Assembly (NCBI GenBank): GCA_012837465.1
Contig: DURG01000273.1
Location: 1 to 9,984 of the forward strand
Direction of reading: 5' to 3'
Origin: Propionibacterium sp.
GTDB taxonomy: Bacteria; Actinomycetota; Actinomycetes; Propionibacteriales; Propionibacteriaceae
Length of the DNA stretch: 9,984 nucleotides
The notes below the pieces were generated by a model. It was not told the DNA's origin. It searched no databases and saw nothing but the letters and a program-made list of their open reading frames with translations. This document shows, one piece after another, positions 5,301-9,984 of the stretch. The position numbers were made by a program, and so were the translations under genes. Every line of letters starts with the position of its first letter. The first letter of the stretch is position 1.

Positions 5301-6584
5301 GTGAGCACTGACACCACCATCAAGCGCGCTGAAAGGCGTCAGCACACCGCCACCAAGGCCACCGGCTGGCGCCGGTTCACCAACGAGGGCAACGGTCGCG
5401 AGCCGTTCCTCACTCCCCGCAACCGCGTGCTCTGGTACGGCTTCCTCGGCATCTGCCTCGTCGTGGGTGCCTGGGGCGTCATCACCCGCATCACGCAGGG
5501 CCTGCAGATGACGGACCTGACCTCCCAGATGCCCTGGGGCGCCTGGGTCGCGTTCTACATCTTCTTCGTCGGGCTCTCGGCGGGCGCGTTCCTGCTGTCC
5601 AGCCTCGTCTACGTCTTCGGGATGTACCAGTTCGAGAAGATCGGCCGGGCCGCACTCCTGTCGGCCATCGTGTCGATGTTCGTGGCACTCGCCTTCATCG
5701 GCATGGACCTCGGCCGCTTCGACCGTGCCCTGCTGACCCTGGTGCACTTCCACTACACCTCCCCGTTGTCCTGGGAGGTCCGCTTCTACGTGATCTACAT
5801 CGTGTTGCTGATCGCTGAGTTGGTCATCGCGCTGCGCCTGCACAAGGGCATCGTCAAGAGCGCCACGCGGGCCAAGAAGTGGCTGCGCATCCTCGGCACC
5901 ATCGGCGTCCCGCTGGCGATCATCGGCGTGCATGGCGGCACCGGCACCATCTTCGCCGTCGTCAAGGCCCGTGCCATGTGGTTCGGCGGTCTGTTCCCGA
6001 TCATCTTCGTGGTCTCCGCGATGGTCTCGGGCACGGCGCTGCTGATCGCCATCAACTACTGGCAGGCCCGCGGCAGCGGCCGCAGGCCCGATGCCTCCCT
6101 CCTGCAGGGACTCGGCACGGTGCTGCTCGCAGCGGCGCTGATCGACATCCTGCTGACCTTCTACGAGTACATCGTCCCGCTGCTCGCCCTCGAAACCCAC
6201 GACCTGGGCATCGTCGGCATCCAGGCGACGGGCCCCTACGCCTGGACGTTCTGGATCCTGCAGCTCGGCATGGGCATGGTCATCCCGGCGATCATCCTGT
6301 TGAGCCCGCTGAGGAAGAAGCTCGGCTGGATCATCGCGGCCGCGATGATGACCGTCGTCGGCATCATCGGCGTCCGGTTCAACATCGTCGTGCCCCCGCT
6401 GATCCCGCCGATCATCGACGGCTACCCAGTCAACGACTACTTCCCGACCATCAACGAGTGGCTGCTCATCCTCTTCTTCCTCGCGGGCGGTGCGCTGCTG
6501 TACAGCCTCGTGTCCGAGTGGCAGCCCATCCACGAACCTGAGGAGCATGAGCTCCTCGACGAGCACGCCGAGGTGACCTCATGA
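5301..6584 (+). CDS. ttrC: NrfD/PsrC-family membrane subunit (quinol oxidase/anchor), TtrC-like
   Basis: This 427-residue integral membrane protein anchors the reductase and oxidises menaquinol for the Fe-S subunit. About ten hydrophobic segments can be seen, near 43–63, 81–108, 115–136, 160–182, 196–218, 230–252, 268–290, 314–336, 341–361 and 385–405. NrfD-type features include PWGAW (78–82) entering the second helix, GLSAGAFLLS (91–100), and HYTSPLSWE (151–159) before helix four. The basic 42-residue N-terminus and acidic tail (411–427) should be cytoplasmic. It is longer than the enterobacterial TtrC as I recall it (about 340 residues). The gene starts 6 bases after the Fe-S stop, and its TGA overlaps the ATG of the catalytic gene. 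It has no haem-ligand pattern of a cytochrome b. The substrate name follows the operon. Confidence 0.8.
   Translation: MSTDTTIKRAERRQHTATKATGWRRFTNEGNGREPFLTPRNRVLWYGFLGICLVVGAWGVITRITQGLQMTDLTSQMPWGAWVAFYIFFVGLSAGAFLLSSLVYVFGMYQFEKIGRAALLSAIVSMFVALAFIGMDLGRFDRALLTLVHFHYTSPLSWEVRFYVIYIVLLIAELVIALRLHKGIVKSATRAKKWLRILGTIGVPLAIIGVHGGTGTIFAVVKARAMWFGGLFPIIFVVSAMVSGTALLIAINYWQARGSGRRPDASLLQGLGTVLLAAALIDILLTFYEYIVPLLALETHDLGIVGIQATGPYAWTFWILQLGMGMVIPAIILLSPLRKKLGWIIAAAMMTVVGIIGVRFNIVVPPLIPPIIDGYPVNDYFPTINEWLLILFFLAGGALLYSLVSEWQPIHEPEEHELLDEHAEVTS
6571..6576 (+). promoter_or_regulatory. Ribosome binding site of the catalytic subunit gene
   Basis: AGGTGA lies four bases before ATG 6581, inside the end of the NrfD gene. 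With the ATGA overlap it indicates translational coupling, keeping the membrane and catalytic subunits in step. Confidence 0.6.
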
Positions 6585-9500
6585 CCGAGACCCACGACAA
6601 GACGCTGCCCGAAGATGAGCAGCTGAAGCCGTCCCGCCGCAACATGATCATCGGCACCGGCGCCACCGTCGCCGGGGTCGCCGCCGTCGGCGCCATGTTC
6701 AAGGACGGCTTCGAGGACCCCATCTACGAGGCCACCCAGCACGGCACCGGCGACGTCGTCGACACCTACGACGAGTCCGACATCATCCACTCGATGTGCA
6801 TGCAGTGCAACACCTTCTGCACCATCAAGGTGCGCCTCGTCGACGGTGGCGACACCGGGGCGACCGCCCTGGTGCGCAAGGTGGCGGGCAACCCGTACTC
6901 GCCGCTGACCACCCAGCCCATCGGCCCCATCCCCTACGACACCTCCCCGGCCAAGGCCGTCAAGGGCCTCAACATCATGTCGAAGGATTCGCGCTCGCGC
7001 TCCGGCGGCATGGCCTGCTTGAAGGGCCAGGCGGGGCCGCAGATCGTCCACGACCTCAAGCGCATCACCAAGCCCATGAAGCGGGTCGGCGCGCGCGGCG
7101 AGGGCAAGTGGAAGACCATCACCTGGGACGAGGCCCTCAAGGGCATCCTCGAGGGCGATTCGGAACTCGGCACCCCGGGCCTCGAGTCCTGGTACCGCTA
7201 CGTTCCGCAGGAGCCCGTGATGGCCGACTGGCAGAAGGTCCAGGACGGCGAGATGACCGAATCCGAGTTCGAGGCCGCCTGGGGCGAGGACCTCATCGAC
7301 GCCAAGCGCCCGGAACTCGGCCCGAAGTCGAACCTGCTGGCCATCCTCGGCGGCGACCGCATGCAGATCATCGGTGAGCGTTGGGCGCTGAAGTCGTTCG
7401 GCTCCATCAACCAGTTCAACCACGGCGGCACCTGCGGCGTCACCGGCGTCGTGGGCAACGCCCGTTCGCACCCGGCCGACGGACACAAGCGGATGTACGC
7501 CGACATCGACTACTGCCGCTACCTCATCGTCTGGGGCACCGAGCCATTGACCGCGCAGAAGGGCCCGACGTGGCTCGCCCCGCGCATCGGGCTCGCCCGT
7601 GCCAACGGCATGAAGATGGTCGTCGTCGACCCCCGCATGTCGAAGACCGCGGAGAAGGCCGACACCTGGGTACCGGTCAAGCCCGGCTACGACGCCGACC
7701 TGGCGTGGGCGATGATCCGCTGGATCATCGAGAACAAGCGCTATGACGAGCAGTACCTCCGCGCCCCCGGCCCCAACGCCGCCGAGGCCATCGGCGAACC
7801 CACCTGGTCGGACGCCACGCACCTCGTCAAGGTCGACGCGACACCCAAGGGCAAGCTCAACATGGTCGAGGCCGGCCTGGCCTCGCCGCCCGAGCCGGAC
7901 GAAAGCGGTGAAGTCCCCAACCCGCCGGGTGCCTGCATGGTGGGAGGCAAGCTCACCGCCGTCGGCACCCCCGAACAGGCCGACCTCGAGGTCGACACCA
8001 CCGTCGACACCCCCGAGGGCCCGGTCCGCGTGGTATCGGTCTTCACGCTCATGGCCGATCGGGCGATGGAGAAGTCCATGGAGGAGTACGCCGAAGCCTG
8101 TGGCATCGACGTGACCATGATCGAGGACATCGCCCGCGAGTTCACCGCGCACGGCAAGCAGGCCGTCGTCATGAGCTACCGCGGCCCCGCGATGCATGGC
8201 AACGGCTACCACACCATCCGCGCGCTGAACTACCTCAACTTCCTCGTGGGCAACCACGATTGGAAGGGCGGACACATCACCGCGCAGAAGGGCTACAGCC
8301 CGTGGAAGGGCCGCTACGACATGCAGGCCGTGCCCAACGCCCGCAAGGCATGGGGCGTGCCGATCACGCGCGAGAAGACCAGGTACGAGGACACGTCGTT
8401 CTTCAAGGAGGACGGCTATCCCGCCAAGCGGCGCTGGTTCCCCATGCCGGGCAACCTGTGCCATGAGGTGATCCCCTCTGCCGAGGCGGGCTATCCGTAC
8501 TCGCTCAACGCGCTGTTCATCCACCGCCACTCCCCCATCAACTCGTCGCCAACCGGGTTGAGGCAGGCGGAGACGCTGAAGAACCCGGACAAGATCAAGC
8601 TCCTGGTCAGCTTCGACGTCTCGATGGGCGACACGTCGAAGTACGCCGATTACCTGCTCCCGGACCAGACCTACCTGGAGCGGTTCACGCAGGAGAGCAT
8701 CTACCCGAACCAGCAGTACGCCGTCACCCAGCTGGGCCAGCCCACCACGCGCGCCTTCAAGGATCCGCGCCCGGTGGAGGTCACCTACCTGGAGATCGGC
8801 AAGGCCATGGGGCTCCCCGGCGTCGGCGACAACGCCTTCGGCGAGGGCGCGCACTGGAACACCTACGAGGACTACTGGCTCAAGGTGGCTGCGAACGTCG
8901 CCTACGCCACGGACAACCCCGTCCCGGACGCCGACCAGGCCGAACTCGACCTGTTCCGCACCACCCGCGAGAAGTACCTCAAGGACCGCTTCGACGAGCA
9001 GGCCTGGAAGCAGGCGGTCACGGACGAGGAATGGGCCAAGGTCGTCTACGTCCTCAACCGTGGCGGCCGATTCGAGGGCCACGGCGACGAGCGTTCCAAC
9101 GGCTATGAGGGCGAATGGCTCAAGTACCGCTACGGCGGGCTGTGCCAGTTCTTCGACCCGGCCACGGCGCGGAACAAGGACTCGCTCACCGGTGAGAACT
9201 TCGACGGCCTGGCCGCCATCGTCGAGCCCCTGCGCGCCGACGGCACCCCGGTGCCGCGCGACGGCTTCCCGTTGCACTTCATCAATTGGAAGGCCCGCCA
9301 CCAGGGCACGCACCGCACCGTCAACTCGGCGTGGCTGCGTGAGGTGCGCCCGGCCAACTTCGTGTCGATCAACCCGGTCGATGCGGACGAGCGGGGCATC
9401 AAGAACGGCGACCAGATCATCCTGCGTTCGCCCGATGCCGAGGTGCAGGGCGTGGCGATGCTCACCCAGGGCATCCGCCCCGGCGTCGTCGGAGCGGATG

Positions 9501-9769
9501 CGGCGTTCGGCCATCAGGAGTACGGCTCCAAGTCCTACGAGGTCGACGGCGAGGTCGTCGAACCGCCGAAGCGCTACGGCCATGAGGAGTCCGCACGCCG
9601 GATCACCCCCATGCACGAGGAGATCGGCTACGCCGGCCCCCGTGACGCGGGCTTCGGCGTCAACCACCTCCTCTCGGTGGAGACCCTCCTCGGTGGGGGT
9701 GGCATGTCCGATCCCATCGGTGGCGGTGCGGCCCAGTTCGACACCTGGATCGAGATCGAGAAGGCCTGA
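6581..9769 (+). CDS. ttrA: Molybdopterin oxidoreductase catalytic subunit, tetrathionate reductase TtrA-like
   Basis: This 1062-residue Mo-bisMGD enzyme of the DMSO reductase family is exported by Tat. SRRNMIIG at 18–25 precedes a hydrophobic stretch (22–40). The N-terminal [4Fe-4S] cluster is bound by C73, C76, C80 and C146. C285, in HGGTCG, sits where the family carries its molybdenum ligand, implying cysteine ligation as in polysulfide/tetrathionate/arsenate reductases. The C-terminal dinucleotide-binding domain spans about 895–1020. Blocks shared with Salmonella TtrA as I recall it include AGNPYSPL (102–109), MKRVGARGEGKW (166–177), IDAKRPELGPKSN (239–251), MIRWIIENKRY (378–388), DATHLV (411–416), WLKVAANVAY (766–775) and NRGGRF (826–831). 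It terminally reduces an extracytoplasmic acceptor. Tetrathionate is the best guess. SrdA-type selenate reductases and other TtrA relatives share this architecture. A 1-base overlap links it to the next gene. Confidence 0.8.
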   Translation: MTETHDKTLPEDEQLKPSRRNMIIGTGATVAGVAAVGAMFKDGFEDPIYEATQHGTGDVVDTYDESDIIHSMCMQCNTFCTIKVRLVDGGDTGATALVRKVAGNPYSPLTTQPIGPIPYDTSPAKAVKGLNIMSKDSRSRSGGMACLKGQAGPQIVHDLKRITKPMKRVGARGEGKWKTITWDEALKGILEGDSELGTPGLESWYRYVPQEPVMADWQKVQDGEMTESEFEAAWGEDLIDAKRPELGPKSNLLAILGGDRMQIIGERWALKSFGSINQFNHGGTCGVTGVVGNARSHPADGHKRMYADIDYCRYLIVWGTEPLTAQKGPTWLAPRIGLARANGMKMVVVDPRMSKTAEKADTWVPVKPGYDADLAWAMIRWIIENKRYDEQYLRAPGPNAAEAIGEPTWSDATHLVKVDATPKGKLNMVEAGLASPPEPDESGEVPNPPGACMVGGKLTAVGTPEQADLEVDTTVDTPEGPVRVVSVFTLMADRAMEKSMEEYAEACGIDVTMIEDIAREFTAHGKQAVVMSYRGPAMHGNGYHTIRALNYLNFLVGNHDWKGGHITAQKGYSPWKGRYDMQAVPNARKAWGVPITREKTRYEDTSFFKEDGYPAKRRWFPMPGNLCHEVIPSAEAGYPYSLNALFIHRHSPINSSPTGLRQAETLKNPDKIKLLVSFDVSMGDTSKYADYLLPDQTYLERFTQESIYPNQQYAVTQLGQPTTRAFKDPRPVEVTYLEIGKAMGLPGVGDNAFGEGAHWNTYEDYWLKVAANVAYATDNPVPDADQAELDLFRTTREKYLKDRFDEQAWKQAVTDEEWAKVVYVLNRGGRFEGHGDERSNGYEGEWLKYRYGGLCQFFDPATARNKDSLTGENFDGLAAIVEPLRADGTPVPRDGFPLHFINWKARHQGTHRTVNSAWLREVRPANFVSINPVDADERGIKNGDQIILRSPDAEVQGVAMLTQGIRPGVVGADAAFGHQEYGSKSYEVDGEVVEPPKRYGHEESARRITPMHEEIGYAGPRDAGFGVNHLLSVETLLGGGGMSDPIGGGAAQFDTWIEIEKA

Positions 9770-9984
9770 TGGATTGGCTCACGTCGGCCGCAGCACTCGC
9801 CGCGCTGCGGCCGACGGCCGTCGTGGCGGAACGCGCCTGCACCCGAAGGCACGCATCCGGCTGCACCCTGTGTGCGGAGGCCTGCCCGAAGGCCGCCCTG
9901 CTCCCCGCCGAGCACTCGATGCGGGTCGACACGGACGCCTGCATCGGTTGTGGGCTGTGCGTGACGGCCTGCCCCGTCGACGCC
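9769..9984 (+). CDS. 4Fe-4S dicluster-containing protein, N-terminal part (cut by window end)
   Basis: The first 72 residues of an iron–sulfur protein are present. The ATG overlaps the last base of the catalytic-subunit stop (TGATG), and GAGAAGG lies four bases upstream. Two [4Fe-4S] motifs are visible: C24, C32, C35, C39 with the uncommon CX7CX2CX3CP spacing, and C58, C61, C64, C68 with the standard CX2CX2CX3CP spacing. There is no signal peptide, so a cytoplasmic location is likely. Candidate roles are NapF-like maturation help, an electron donor, or a second electron-transfer subunit. The fragment does not decide between these. Its coupling to the reductase operon strongly suggests a role with that enzyme. 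Further clusters or domains may follow beyond the window. Confidence 0.8.
   Translation, partial: MDWLTSAAALAALRPTAVVAERACTRRHASGCTLCAEACPKAALLPAEHSMRVDTDACIGCGLCVTACPVDA

Noticed and set aside
4653..6566. 637-codon open frame on the minus strand opposite the Fe-S and NrfD genes
   Set aside because: It is very rich in Asp, Glu, Arg, His and Gln without any domain, and opposes a gene with sixteen ordered cluster cysteines and a clear membrane protein. It is a GC shadow.
6437..9667. 1076-codon open frame on the minus strand opposite the catalytic subunit gene
   Set aside because: The plus strand carries cofactor motifs and family blocks along its whole length. The antisense translation is a low-complexity Val/Arg/Asp/Gly/His/Leu mixture, as expected for the complement of GC-biased codons.

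Overview
The window is GC-rich DNA from an actinobacterium, probably near the Propionibacteriaceae. That placement is inferred from base composition and from the thrS–HIT order also found beside the phosphatidylinositol genes in mycobacteria. It is not derived from any search. Nearly all of the 9984 bases are coding. The longest stretch without a gene is 124 bases, and no tRNA, rRNA, CRISPR array, insertion sequence or phage gene was seen.

Left half, minus strand (1–3875): a compact co-directional run with gaps of only 9, 17, 3 and 1 bases. In transcription order it holds an RhtA-type EamA exporter, a small GNAT-fold acetyltransferase, threonyl-tRNA synthetase (thrS), a HIT-family Ap4A phosphorylase/hydrolase, and the first codons of a gene cut off by the window edge that is probably phospholipid-related. 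This is a housekeeping block.

Centre (3876–4640): a 44-base divergent intergenic region, then a TorD/NarJ-like chaperone gene on the plus strand, then a 124-base region. The latter carries a candidate promoter and two inverted repeats, one a perfect 12-bp palindrome and the other an imperfect 21-bp repeat.

Right half, plus strand (4641–9984): a tightly coupled operon for a membrane-bound anaerobic molybdoenzyme. It encodes a four-cluster Fe-S subunit (TtrB-like), an NrfD/PsrC quinol-oxidising membrane subunit (TtrC-like), a 1062-residue Tat-exported molybdopterin catalytic subunit (TtrA-like), and the start of a further 4Fe-4S protein cut by the window edge. The B–C–A order and many local sequence blocks in the catalytic subunit resemble the tetrathionate reductase TtrBCA. 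The expected scheme is electrons from menaquinol through TtrC, the four TtrB clusters and the TtrA cluster to the Mo-bisMGD site, reducing an external acceptor. The upstream chaperone would hold the catalytic subunit until cofactor insertion and Tat export. The acceptor (tetrathionate, selenate, another sulfur oxyanion or something else) cannot be fixed from sequence alone. The most interesting part of the window is this variant locus, with its linked chaperone, extra ferredoxin and palindromic control region.
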